60,309 nt of DNA, taken from an uncultured Eubacteriales bacterium (GTDB lineage: Bacteria > Bacillota > Clostridia > Oscillospirales > Oscillospiraceae). The position numbers and the translations under genes are program-made. The notes beneath the pieces are model-generated. The model searched no databases. It worked only from the letters and a program-made list of their open reading frames with translations, and was not told the origin of the DNA. How positions within the stretch are numbered: position 1 is the stretch's first letter; every line of letters begins with the position of its first letter. Positions 6,851 through 15,509 of the stretch are shown one piece after another. The stretch is taken from positions 1-60,309 of the forward strand of contig URDG01000014.1 in assembly GCA_900546515.1 (NCBI GenBank). Reading direction: 5' to 3'.

Positions 6851-9800
6851 ATGAAAAAGAACAGTTCAACAGCTCACAACAGTGCGTTTTCCCGTGTTGT
6901 CTGCATGCTGCTGGTGACAGTCCTGCTCTGCGGCCTTGGCTGGACGGGCATCGTCGCGTCCGCTGAGTCTATGCAGGCCGGATCTGCCGTCTCTGAGCAG
7001 ATCGCGGACAATATGACGGAAGGCGCAGTCGAAACGGAACAGCCCGCACCCACGGAAGCGCCCGAGCATATGGGCGAACTTCCCACGCTGGATGAGGCGC
7101 TTGGTCTCGTTGCCGCCCCGCAGGGGCAGACGGCAGACGGCGTATATTACTTCGGCGAGCAGACCGATACCGAAGGCCTGTATGTCAAGGTCGAGGTTAT
7201 TGATAAGAGCGAGGGCGCTGTTCTCCCCGAGGGCGCGCTGCTCAAGCTCAAGGCGAGTGAGAAGGCGGCGGAGTATGTCCGTCAGAGCATTCTCAAAAAG
7301 GCCGAGCTTGCTGACGATGAATTCTTCTTCCTGTATGATCTGTCCTTTGTCGATAAGGACGGCAAGGAGATCGACGTGGGCACCGGCTCCGGCAAGAGCT
7401 TCAAGGTCACGGTCTACATGGCCGGTGAGGGCAACAACTTTGCGGACGCTGAGGGCAGCCTCAATGTCGTGTCTCTGCCCTATACCATCGGCGAGCTTGA
7501 GACCGCCGAGGATATAAAGCTTGAAGAGGCGGAGAAGAAAGCCGCTGATGAACCGCAGACTGAGGACAAGCCTGCGGAGGCGGAGCCTGCCCAGACAGAG
7601 CAGCCCGCCGCCGAAGAAAAGGCCGAGCCTGTGACCGAAGACAAGGCGGAAGAGCCTGCACCGGCTGAGGAGCCTGCAAAGGCCGAAGAGGCCGACGAGG
7701 CAAAGGCCGAAGAAAAGGTTGAAGAGAAGGCTGAGGAGAAGACCGAAGAGACTGAGAAGTCCGTTATCCCTGCAAGGGAGACCAAGGTCGTTGTCAGCGA
7801 TCTGCTCAAGGTCGAGGTCAGCTATGTCTTCAATACCAACGGTCTCGGCGTGTTCGCTTTCTACGGAAAGAAAGCCACCGATAAGATCGACTACCAGAAG
7901 CTCTACGACGACCTGATGGCATGCGAGACGGCGGGCGAGGTCAACGCGCTTTGCGATGAACTCACTGATGAGGAAATAGAAGAGTTTGAAGCTTGGCTGA
8001 CTGAGAACGGGAAAACCGACGAGCTTGAGGAACACCTTCTTTCTGTAAAGCCTGATGGAGACCCTGTTGAAGCGCCGATAGTGAGCTTCGGTAATGTAGG
8101 TCCTCTGCGCTTTGCACCTGTGACGCGCCGGGCACGCATGCTCAGAGCAGTTGCGGATAATGACGGCAAGGATAAAGGCGTTGTTCTCAATAAGACTGCT
8201 GAGGCAACTGAAGACGGCTATAAGATCACCATGGAGGCCTACGTGACGGGTGAAAGCTCAACTGTCACAAGTACAAAGCCAGTAGATATTGTCCTTGTAC
8301 TTGATGTATCAGGCTCAATGGATGATCCGATGGATGAGTATAGAGCGGTATATGACGTGTCTACACGGAATAGCTATTATGTTATAGTTGATGGTGTATA
8401 TACTGAGGTAAAATATAGTCGCTATTACGACGGATGGGGATATTGGTCCTTCTTGTATTGGAATTCATTTACACCGAAAACAAGCGCCAATGACACAGAC
8501 TCTGATCATGTGCAATTTTATGAAAAGATAACAGGTACCACGAAAAAAATGGCAGCCCTGAAGACAGCGGTCAGTAGTTTTATTTCTAGTGTCGCTGCCC
8601 AGTCGCCTAAAAGCCAGATAGCGATCGTAAAGTTTGCTGGAGATAAATCAAATACGGTCGGAAACAATACATATAGAGAAAATGGATATACATGTAACTA
8701 TTCACAAATTGTAATGAACCTTACTACGGTCGACAGCACCGGCAGTGGGAACCTGCAAGCCGCAGTCAATAGTTTGCAGCCGGGTGGTGCAACCAGTGCA
8801 GATTATGGCATGCAGCATGCGCAGACCATTATAGATAATGTAAAGAATGACGAAAGAAAAAAAGTCGTGATCATGTTCACTGACGGTGAACCAAACCATG
8901 GGAGCGGATTTAGCGAGACTGTTGCAGACGCTGCTATCAGTGCAAGTAAAGGCATAAAGGACGCAGATGCAACTGTTTACACTATAGGTGTTTTTGGCGG
9001 CGCAAATGGGACTCCAGGAAGCGAAAATGGGTTGGACACAAATAAGTACATGCATTATGTGTCCTCAAACTATAAGAACGCTACCGGTATGTCGAATCCC
9101 GGTTCAAGTACTTTTCCCGATGGTGGCAAGAGCTATTTCCTCTCAGCGGCAAACGCCGGTGACCTGAACGTCATATTCAACCGTATCAGCCAGGAAATTG
9201 GCGGCAGCACCATTGAGCTTGATTCCGAAAGCTACATTAAGGACGTTGTGACAGAGCAGTTCACAATGCCAGAGGGCACGGACGCAGTAAAGATTTATAC
9301 AGTTGACTGCATTGGCGATCACCGGTTCGATGAGAAGACAAAGACAGATGTTACTGATAAAGTTGTCTACACTATTGAGGGCAACACGGTCACGGTCAAG
9401 GGCTTTGATTATTCCGCAAACTACTGCGGCCCGCGTGACGGCGTGTACAGCGGCAAGAAGCTGGTCATCGAGTTTACGGTAAAGGCAAAGGAAGCGTTCC
9501 TCGGCGGCAACGATGTCCCGACCAATGTCGGTACAGACGACGCAATATACAACAAGGAAGGCACCAAGGTCGATTCGTTCATACCGCCCAAGGTCAATGT
9601 TCCCATCAAGGGTATTACCGTCACTGCTCAGGATAAGAACATATATCTGCTTGGCGGCTTGACTGCCGACAAGCTCAAGGGCGATGCAACCGTAACGGTT
9701 GGTAATGTTTCTCTTGATTTGAGTAAGACAGATTATGGCCTTGAAGAGTGGCAGTACAAGTTCGTTAATATCACGGTCACGGTTATGGATAAAGACGGCA

Positions 9801-10738
9801 AAGCCGTAACAGATTTGAGCAATCTGACCGATGATACTACATACAGCATTAAGGTTGAAGTTTCTCCGCAGACCGATGGCGTGAAAGCCGCCGGTACACC
9901 TGCGGATGCCAAGTCCGGCCGGGGCAATGCAAACATTTATGTCTTTAAGCCTGAGGTCACGTTCAAGGATTCTGTCGAGGATTACGGCACGGACGTAGGC
10001 AAGACTTACTATGAAACTGAAAATAAAGTGAGTACGATCTGGAAGCATGGCACTACGGATGCAGCCGACGTTGATATGATCGGAACCGATCCGGCGCTTG
10101 ATTACACCTATTATCCGGCATCGGCCAAGCTCGCCACGGATGATCTCCCCGTTAAGGTTGCACTGGTGAAGATCGTCAGTACCGATGTGACAAGACATGT
10201 GACCTTCAAACATGAGGACTGCACCCACAGCGGATGCGAATGGAATGAACACTATGCTGCGGGTAAGGATAAGGCGGGACAGGCTCACTTCATTATCCAC
10301 GTCAATAAGATCGAGATAATCATTACCAAGGTCGTCGAAGGCAACTTCGGTGATAAGCTGAAGAATTTCAACTTCGCTTACAAGATCGGTGACGTCGACG
10401 GAGGAACCTTTACTCTCCGTAATGGAGAGTCAACTAAACCCGCAATCACCGTCCCTGTCGGCGCAATATTCACGCTGACTGAGGCCACAGACGGCAAGTA
10501 CAGTACTGTCTTCAAGTATGGTGATACTCAGCTTAGCTCCAGCACCGTAAACAATGGAGCTCAGGTAAGCTTTACGGTTGAAAAGGGCAAGAATAACGTC
10601 ACCGTCACGAACACGCGCAATACTACCCCCGACATGGGCGTGTCGCTTGACTCTCTGCCGTACATAATCGTGCTTGCTGCCGTTGCAGTGGCCGCGGTGG
10701 TCATCATCCTCCGCAAGCGCCGCAATAATGACGACTGA
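6851..10738 (+). CDS. Large pilus tip/adhesin protein with VWA domain
   Basis: A 1295-residue surface protein, probably the tip adhesin of the pilus. A signal peptide spans about residues 1-38. Residues 224-304 are a repetitive Glu/Pro/Ala/Lys-rich stalk. A von Willebrand A domain starts near residue 480 with an intact MIDAS motif DVSGSM and runs to about 780. Ig-like pilin repeats follow, then a terminal membrane helix and a positive tail (KRRNNDD). Instead of LPXTG, the sequence before the helix is DMGVSLDSLPYI, almost the same as in the backbone pilin. ATG 6851 follows AGGAGGA at 8 bases, so I reject the in-frame upstream start at 6773. By eye, 8240-9130 (VWA domain) is AT-richer than the rest of the gene. 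Confidence 0.85.
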   Translation: MKKNSSTAHNSAFSRVVCMLLVTVLLCGLGWTGIVASAESMQAGSAVSEQIADNMTEGAVETEQPAPTEAPEHMGELPTLDEALGLVAAPQGQTADGVYYFGEQTDTEGLYVKVEVIDKSEGAVLPEGALLKLKASEKAAEYVRQSILKKAELADDEFFFLYDLSFVDKDGKEIDVGTGSGKSFKVTVYMAGEGNNFADAEGSLNVVSLPYTIGELETAEDIKLEEAEKKAADEPQTEDKPAEAEPAQTEQPAAEEKAEPVTEDKAEEPAPAEEPAKAEEADEAKAEEKVEEKAEEKTEETEKSVIPARETKVVVSDLLKVEVSYVFNTNGLGVFAFYGKKATDKIDYQKLYDDLMACETAGEVNALCDELTDEEIEEFEAWLTENGKTDELEEHLLSVKPDGDPVEAPIVSFGNVGPLRFAPVTRRARMLRAVADNDGKDKGVVLNKTAEATEDGYKITMEAYVTGESSTVTSTKPVDIVLVLDVSGSMDDPMDEYRAVYDVSTRNSYYVIVDGVYTEVKYSRYYDGWGYWSFLYWNSFTPKTSANDTDSDHVQFYEKITGTTKKMAALKTAVSSFISSVAAQSPKSQIAIVKFAGDKSNTVGNNTYRENGYTCNYSQIVMNLTTVDSTGSGNLQAAVNSLQPGGATSADYGMQHAQTIIDNVKNDERKKVVIMFTDGEPNHGSGFSETVADAAISASKGIKDADATVYTIGVFGGANGTPGSENGLDTNKYMHYVSSNYKNATGMSNPGSSTFPDGGKSYFLSAANAGDLNVIFNRISQEIGGSTIELDSESYIKDVVTEQFTMPEGTDAVKIYTVDCIGDHRFDEKTKTDVTDKVVYTIEGNTVTVKGFDYSANYCGPRDGVYSGKKLVIEFTVKAKEAFLGGNDVPTNVGTDDAIYNKEGTKVDSFIPPKVNVPIKGITVTAQDKNIYLLGGLTADKLKGDATVTVGNVSLDLSKTDYGLEEWQYKFVNITVTVMDKDGKAVTDLSNLTDDTTYSIKVEVSPQTDGVKAAGTPADAKSGRGNANIYVFKPEVTFKDSVEDYGTDVGKTYYETENKVSTIWKHGTTDAADVDMIGTDPALDYTYYPASAKLATDDLPVKVALVKIVSTDVTRHVTFKHEDCTHSGCEWNEHYAAGKDKAGQAHFIIHVNKIEIIITKVVEGNFGDKLKNFNFAYKIGDVDGGTFTLRNGESTKPAITVPVGAIFTLTEATDGKYSTVFKYGDTQLSSSTVNNGAQVSFTVEKGKNNVTVTNTRNTTPDMGVSLDSLPYIIVLAAVAVAAVVIILRKRRNNDD

Positions 10739-10749
10739 GGAGCGAATTG

Positions 10750-11115
10750 ATGGCATCACACTCGCATAAAGGCAAGTCCGCCCCTGAAAAGGAGCGCCGC
10801 ACACGGGAGGAAGCTTCCTCCCGGCGCGCGGACGGGCTTGATCTGACAACTCCCCTTGAAAATGTTTCCCAGTATCTCAAGACGGTTCGCTTCCGCAAAC
10901 GCACCTTCGGCGGCGTGGACGAGCAGGACGTCTGGAAGAAGATAAACGAGCTCAACGCCCTCTATGAGAAGGCGATAGACGCCGAGCATGCCCGCTGCAA
11001 CGCTTATATCGAGCAGTACCGCGACGCCTGCACCAATGCTCTTGCAAGGCAGCGCGCGCAGTACGACCCTGAGTATGCCGCGCAGTATTACGGAGGCGAG
11101 GCGGATGAGCAGTAG
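10750..11115 (+). CDS. Small charged protein in the pilus operon, function unknown
   Basis: A 121-residue, strongly charged protein without signal peptide or membrane helix, so it is probably cytoplasmic. The N-terminal 40 residues are rich in Lys, Arg and Glu. Residues 40-110 look helical, including KINELNALYEKAID and ARCNAYIEQYRDACTNAL. It starts 11 bases after the adhesin with GAGGAG, and its stop overlaps the start of the sipA-like gene, so it belongs to the operon. The streptococcal FCT loci that this operon resembles do not have a gene here. I do not recognise the family. A DivIVA-like or coiled-coil adaptor role is only a guess. Confidence 0.65.
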   Translation: MASHSHKGKSAPEKERRTREEASSRRADGLDLTTPLENVSQYLKTVRFRKRTFGGVDEQDVWKKINELNALYEKAIDAEHARCNAYIEQYRDACTNALARQRAQYDPEYAAQYYGGEADEQ

Positions 11116-11656
11116 ACCCGCAAAGCCCATGACCCCTGCCGAGGTCATATCTCTCCGCCGGAACAGGCTGGCTGTCCGCGAGGGCTATATAAGCCTGCTG
11201 GGGCGCGTCGTGTTCATTGCGGCCGCGGCGTGGCTGCTGTTCTCGCAGGTGTTCCTGCTGATGCAGGCAAGGGGGACGGACATGTTCCCCGCCGTCAAGG
11301 ACGGCGACCTGATGCTCGGCTACCGGCTTCAGCGTGAGTATGAGAAGAACGACGTTGTCGTTTACGTCCGCGACGGGAAGTACCGCGTCGGCCGCATCAT
11401 CGGCCGTCAGGGCGACAATATCACCCTTGACGACACGGGCACGCTTCTTGTCAACGGCACGGCGCAGGCCGGGGAGATCATGTACCCCACCTACGCAAAG
11501 GACGAGGTGAAATACCCCTACACCGTCCCTGAAGGTATGGTGTTCATCCTCGGCGATTACCGCACGCAGGCCGTCGACAGCCGCGACTTTGGCGCGGTGG
11601 AGCAGAAAGACGTGCAGGCAAAGATAATAACCATTCTCAGACGCAGAAGTCTGTGA
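11105..11656 (+). CDS. sipA: SipA-like signal-peptidase homologue for pilus assembly, catalytic dyad lost
   Basis: A 183-residue type I signal peptidase fold with one N-terminal membrane helix (about residues 33-53). Where the active enzyme has Ser in GxSMxP, this protein has Asp59 in GTDMFPAV. Where the catalytic Lys should stand (before R-I-I-G-x-x-GD), it has Gly96. The same Ser-to-Asp and Lys-to-Gly replacements are known in Streptococcus pyogenes SipA, which does not cleave but is needed for pilus polymerisation. The gene lies between adhesin and backbone pilin, as in streptococcal FCT loci. ATG 11105 overlaps the previous gene and is preferred over an in-frame start at 10988, which would add residues absent from the family. 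Confidence 0.85.
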   Translation: MSSRPAKPMTPAEVISLRRNRLAVREGYISLLGRVVFIAAAAWLLFSQVFLLMQARGTDMFPAVKDGDLMLGYRLQREYEKNDVVVYVRDGKYRVGRIIGRQGDNITLDDTGTLLVNGTAQAGEIMYPTYAKDEVKYPYTVPEGMVFILGDYRTQAVDSRDFGAVEQKDVQAKIITILRRRSL

Positions 11657-11761
11657 TACCCCCACGCATTTACTTTGTATTTATGGCTGCCGGAGTGCAC
11701 CCGGCTCCATAAAAATATATTTACGCGCGAATTCAAAAAATTACATTGGAGGAAAATGTAG

Positions 11762-12742
11762 ATGAAGAAATTCGTATCAATCCTGCTGGTTCTCGTCCTT
11801 ATGATGAGCCTCAGCGTCGCCGCCTTCGCATCAGAGGTCGATACACCTGCAGAAGCGAGTCCGGCACCGACTACCGCAACTCTTGCTAAGGTAGTCACAG
11901 TTACCAACGATGGCACAAAAATGCCTGCCCAGACCTTTAGCTTTGTAGTTGGCAAAGTTTCAGTAACTGATGCTGCTGCTGACGTAACAGAGGCCAATAT
12001 GCCTGTCCCCACTGTTGATAGTGTTACTTATGCTGAAGGCGAGTCCGGTTCAAAGACTCTCGCTATTAACCTGCCTGAATATACCAGTGTCGGTGTCTAC
12101 ACCTATACCATCACAGAAAATGCCGGCAGCACTGCCGGTATGGTTTATGACACAGCTTCCCGTACCCTGAAGGTCACTGTTGTAAACGGCACTACTGAGG
12201 GCACATTTGCTGTTGCTGGTACTGTTCTCGTTGGAACCGATAATAAGAAATCCGATTCTTTCAATAACGTGTACAATGCTGGTAGCCTTGAGATCACCAA
12301 GACCGTTACCGGTAACCTTGGTGATAAGTCCAAGGACTTTACGTTCACTGTTACTCTGAATGCACCTGAAGGTAAGACTGTCAAAAGCATGATTACTGTA
12401 GGCGGTAGTGAACCTGTTGCTTTTGAATCTGGTCATACATACACCTTTACTCTTAAGCATGGCGAGTCCTACTCATTTGGAAACCTCCCCTACGGCGTGA
12501 CCTACACCGTAACTGAGACCGCAGCAGATGGCTACACCACCACCGTGAACCGCACCGCCGGGAACACGATCACCAGTGAGATCAGTGCAGCAGCTCAGAC
12601 CGTTGCTTTCGTTAATGACAAAAACGACGGAAACCTCGACCTTGGCGTGTCCATGGACAGCCTGCCCTACATCCTGATGCTCGTTGTTGTCGGCGCAGCA
12701 GTCGTCGTCATTGCCACCCGCAAGAAGGGCGAGCAGTTCTGA
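11762..12742 (+). CDS. FctA/SpaA-like backbone (major) pilin
   Basis: A 326-residue precursor that should be polymerised into the pilus shaft. It has a signal peptide ending near AFA-SEV (about residue 22), then two Ig-like pilin domains. The first (about 35-180) contains YTYTITE, the signature of streptococcal pilin isopeptide domains, where the Glu promotes an internal Lys-Asn bond. The second (about 185-290) contains a similar YTVTETAADGY. The C-terminus has a membrane helix and KKGEQF tail, preceded by DLGVSMDSLPYI rather than LPXTG. An AGGAGGAAAA-type ribosome binding site precedes ATG 11762. A weak hairpin at about 11683-11710 separates it from the sipA-like gene and could set higher expression for this gene. 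Confidence 0.87.
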   Translation: MKKFVSILLVLVLMMSLSVAAFASEVDTPAEASPAPTTATLAKVVTVTNDGTKMPAQTFSFVVGKVSVTDAAADVTEANMPVPTVDSVTYAEGESGSKTLAINLPEYTSVGVYTYTITENAGSTAGMVYDTASRTLKVTVVNGTTEGTFAVAGTVLVGTDNKKSDSFNNVYNAGSLEITKTVTGNLGDKSKDFTFTVTLNAPEGKTVKSMITVGGSEPVAFESGHTYTFTLKHGESYSFGNLPYGVTYTVTETAADGYTTTVNRTAGNTITSEISAAAQTVAFVNDKNDGNLDLGVSMDSLPYILMLVVVGAAVVVIATRKKGEQF

Positions 12743-12826
12743 TTCCCTGTTGTATAGAGTTCTACGCTCTTTACATAGCGGATCGTGCGTTTTATAATAA
12801 AGCGTGTGATTTGCGTCTCTCTCCTG

Positions 12827-12933
12827 GAGCCGGCTTTATGCCGGCTCTGAGGGGAAACAATACAGATGCAGTTCAGCGGATCGTTTCCGCTGCGCACATG
12901 TGCACATGCGGGATCGTCGGAAATGATCCGCTG
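12827..12933 (+). promoter_or_regulatory. Paired hairpins between backbone pilin and class B sortase
   Basis: An 8-base perfect hairpin GAGCCGGC/GCCGGCTC (12827-12834 and 12840-12847) is followed by a large inverted repeat with 15-base arms (12874-12888 and 12919-12933, one mismatch). Neither has a T-tract. The position after an abundantly needed pilin and before a catalytic gene fits an RNA-processing, stability or partial-termination element. Confidence 0.5.
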
Positions 12934-12955
12934 GGCTGCAAAAGAGAATATTAAT

Positions 12956-13741
12956 ATGAATTTTTCCCGTACAGTTCTGAAAATCCTGAATACAACAGTC
13001 TCCTTTGTCGTTATCTGCGCGCTGTTCGTCTTCGGCGCTTATGCCGCCTATGCCCTCTGGGACAATGAACAGGTCTATGCCGCAGTGGACGATGCGAAAG
13101 CCGATATGCTCAGTCTCAAGCCCTCGTTAGAGGACACCGGCCCCACCTTTGAGGAGCTGCAGAAGATAAACCTCGACGTGTGCGCATGGCTCACGCTCGA
13201 CGGTACCGAAATTGATTATCCGCTCCTGCAGGGCGCTGATAATCTTGCCTACATCAATACCGACGTCTACGGCAATTTTGCCCTTTCCGGCAGTCTCTTT
13301 CTGGACAGCCGCAATTCCCGCGATTTCAGCGACACCGTCTCCCTTTTATATGGGCACCATATGGCCAACCACCTCATGTTCGGCGATCTTGACCTGTATA
13401 AGGATGAGGAGTTCTTCAACGAGAACAGCACCGGCGTCCTGATACTTCCCGACCGCAGCTATGATTTGAAAATTATCGCCTGTCTGCTCGTCCCGGCAAA
13501 TGACAGATATATCTTTGACCCGGAGCGCTGGCAGGCTGCCAATATAAAAGATTTCTTCACCCACGCCGGTGAGAATGCACTGCATATCCGCAGTGAGCTT
13601 GCAGATCAGCTTATGAGCAGCGAGGAACCGCAGGTACTCACTCTCTCGACCTGCTCTTATGAGTTTACCGATGCACGTACCATCATTTTGGCTGCAATGG
13701 AGCCGCACTCCGGCAGCGAGACGATAGGAGGAGATTCTTAA
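12956..13741 (+). CDS. Class B sortase (pilin polymerase candidate)
   Basis: A membrane-anchored transpeptidase that should join pilin subunits or anchor them to the wall. The 261-residue protein has an N-terminal membrane helix (about residues 12-34), catalytic His134 in LYGHHM, Cys233 in TLSTCSYEF and Arg241 in TDAR. The TLSTC motif and the extra N-terminal helices identify class B. In group A Streptococcus the FctA pilus is also polymerised by a class B-fold sortase encoded directly after the backbone gene. ATG 12956 is chosen because the product then starts just before the anchor. The in-frame ORF could extend to 12866 but would run through the large inverted repeat. Confidence 0.88.
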   Translation: MNFSRTVLKILNTTVSFVVICALFVFGAYAAYALWDNEQVYAAVDDAKADMLSLKPSLEDTGPTFEELQKINLDVCAWLTLDGTEIDYPLLQGADNLAYINTDVYGNFALSGSLFLDSRNSRDFSDTVSLLYGHHMANHLMFGDLDLYKDEEFFNENSTGVLILPDRSYDLKIIACLLVPANDRYIFDPERWQAANIKDFFTHAGENALHIRSELADQLMSSEEPQVLTLSTCSYEFTDARTIILAAMEPHSGSETIGGDS

Positions 13742-14722
13742 ATGAAAAAGAATTTGAAAAAGCTTGCGGCTTTGCTGCTGGTTATGGTGCTTGTCTGCGC
13801 CATCGCGCCAACGGCCGCCTTTGCTGCGGCAGGCAGCTATGAGGCGGATGCTGTCATCCCCGTAAAGGTCACGGCGACGGGCATTGCGTCCGGTGCCGAC
13901 CCGCTGCAGAGACAGGCCGGGCTTGCATATGTTTTTGAGCTGACAAGCGTTGAGGCGGGCAACCCGATGCCCGATAACGCCACTCTTGCATTTGACGCTC
14001 TCACGGAGCAGGCTTCTTCTACTTCTATCCATGACTATACTGCCGAGGGCGAGTTCGTCATCCACTATGTGCACCCCGGCGTGTATAACTACACTCTGAC
14101 TCAGATCGTGGACCCCGATACGGCCGCCTATGACATGTACTGCGAGTACAACACCAACGGCGTGCAGACCTACGACATCACGGTCACAGTCTACAATGAC
14201 CCGAACGTCGACTCCGGCCTTGTCGCTGCCGTCCGCGTTCACGGGCAGGAGAATAAGCCCGGCTGCTGCGATTTCGTCAACGGCTATTCCATGATGCTCG
14301 AGCTCAACAAGAAGTGGAGCGGCGCAAACTATTCCCGCCCCACGGATGGAGTCAACCTTGAAGTCGCCCATGGCGACAGCGTCTACAGCTACACGCTCAG
14401 CAAGGACGACGCCGTGTCCGCCAGTACATGGAGCAAAGCTTTCGAGATCCCCTATGACTACCGTAATCTGGACAGCGCCTCTCTCGGCTACAACGTCGAT
14501 GAAAAGCCCGTCCCCGTCGGCTATGTCAAGTCGCTCCTTGACCCTCAGGTCATAATCAAGGATGATGTTATCAAGGGCGTTTCCTTCACCGTCGTCAATC
14601 ATCATGCGCTTATCCAGACCGGCCAGCTTAATTGGCCCATTCCTCTGCTCGTCTGCGCCGGCGCACTGCTTATCGCCCTCGGCGTGATACTCCTTTCAAA
14701 GAAGAGGAAAACGGATGCGTAA
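13742..14722 (+). CDS. Minor/basal pilin (FctB-like)
   Basis: A 326-residue surface protein with a signal peptide ending near AFA-AAG (residue 29), a pilin Ig-like domain containing GVYNYTLTQ (the usual E is Q here) around residues 110-125, a second Cna-like domain, and a C-terminal membrane helix with KKRKTDA tail. The sorting signal reads ALIQTGQLNWPIP. It matches the common LPQTGQLNWPIP of Firmicutes basal pilins except that the proline of LPXTG is isoleucine. AGGAGG lies 10 bases before ATG 13742, only one base after the class B sortase stop. Its place after the sortase matches FctB, the wall-anchored base of streptococcal pili. Confidence 0.82.
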   Translation: MKKNLKKLAALLLVMVLVCAIAPTAAFAAAGSYEADAVIPVKVTATGIASGADPLQRQAGLAYVFELTSVEAGNPMPDNATLAFDALTEQASSTSIHDYTAEGEFVIHYVHPGVYNYTLTQIVDPDTAAYDMYCEYNTNGVQTYDITVTVYNDPNVDSGLVAAVRVHGQENKPGCCDFVNGYSMMLELNKKWSGANYSRPTDGVNLEVAHGDSVYSYTLSKDDAVSASTWSKAFEIPYDYRNLDSASLGYNVDEKPVPVGYVKSLLDPQVIIKDDVIKGVSFTVVNHHALIQTGQLNWPIPLLVCAGALLIALGVILLSKKRKTDA

Positions 14723-15344
14723 ACGCGCTGGGATAATTCTTGTAATTCTCGGTGCTCTTTGTATCGCCGGTGCGCTTGGGCTTGCAATCCACAACTGGAT
14801 CGAGTCCAGCAATGCCGGCAGCGAGTCCGAACAGCGCGTTACAGCGCTTGAGGACTACATGAACCGCGAGATCGACCCGAGCCGTGTCAGTACGATCGAC
14901 ACAAAGGATGCGGAGACGGACGAAGATTCCGACCCCGTGGTCTATCTCGACGGATACGACTACATCGGCTATATAGAGATACCGGCCATTAAGCTCAAGC
15001 TGCCCGTCATGGCGACATGGGACTATGAGAGGCTCAATCTTGCGCCGTGCCGTCAGTTCGGTTCGGCAAAGGACCGCAACCTTGTCATTGCGGCGCATAA
15101 CTTTGACACGCATTTCGGCAAGCTTGGCACGCTCGTTGACGGCGATACCGTCACGTTCACCGGCATAGACGGCACGGAGTATGACTACGAGGTTGTCATG
15201 CACAAGGTCGTCGGGCCGACGGAGGTCGAAGCGGTGACAGAGAGCAGCCACGACCTCGTCCTGTACACCTGCACAAAAGGCGGCGAGCGCCGCATCGCTG
15301 TGTTCTGCGACCTCACGGAGGACAGTGCAGAAAGCAAAAAGTAA
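14715..15344 (+). CDS. Class D-like sortase
   Basis: A 209-residue transpeptidase with an N-terminal membrane helix (about residues 6-26), the class D-like YDYIGYIEIPAIKLKLPV strand, catalytic His128 in VIAAHNF, Cys186 in LYTCTKGGERR and Arg192 or Arg193. The start overlaps the basal pilin gene by eight bases. Because the basal pilin has an LPXTG-like ending and the other two pilins do not, this enzyme may attach the finished pilus to peptidoglycan while the class B enzyme polymerises it. That division of labour is inferred from streptococcal and clostridial models. Confidence 0.82.
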   Translation: MRKRAGIILVILGALCIAGALGLAIHNWIESSNAGSESEQRVTALEDYMNREIDPSRVSTIDTKDAETDEDSDPVVYLDGYDYIGYIEIPAIKLKLPVMATWDYERLNLAPCRQFGSAKDRNLVIAAHNFDTHFGKLGTLVDGDTVTFTGIDGTEYDYEVVMHKVVGPTEVEAVTESSHDLVLYTCTKGGERRIAVFCDLTEDSAESKK

Positions 15345-15355
15345 ATAAAAAATAT

Positions 15356-15385
15356 AAACGCCTCCGGCTGTGCCGGGGGCGTTTT
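15356..15385 (+). terminator. Terminator of the pilus operon
   Basis: AAACGCCTCCGGC pairs with GCCGGGGGCGTTT around a TGT loop and ends in a T run. It closes the pilus operon 12 bases after the last sortase gene. Confidence 0.85.
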
Positions 15386-15437
15386 GTCCGTTTGGGCGGT
15401 ACACGCATGCAGCGCCGCGCAATGCGCGGATTCATGG

Positions 15438-15466
15438 TTGACCGGGCAGGTATTTAATGATAAAAT
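15438..15466 (+). promoter_or_regulatory. Promoter of the methyltransferase-ECF cluster
   Basis: TTGACC (15438-15443), a 17-base spacer and TAAAAT (15461-15466) with an upstream TGA. It lies 44 bases before the methyltransferase start and could drive the genes through truA. Confidence 0.65.
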
Positions 15467-15509
15467 AGTATGTCATAATGCGTACAAGTACAGATGTATG
15501 GAGAAGCAT

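Noticed and set aside
9143..10300. 385-codon minus-strand ORF opposite the adhesin gene
   Set aside because: It lies entirely within the adhesin coding region in antisense, has no ribosome binding site and encodes an unlikely Ile/Cys-rich protein.
12866..12955. Longer N-terminus for the class B sortase
   Set aside because: The added 30 residues come from an inverted-repeat region, lack a family match and would place a tail before the membrane anchor.
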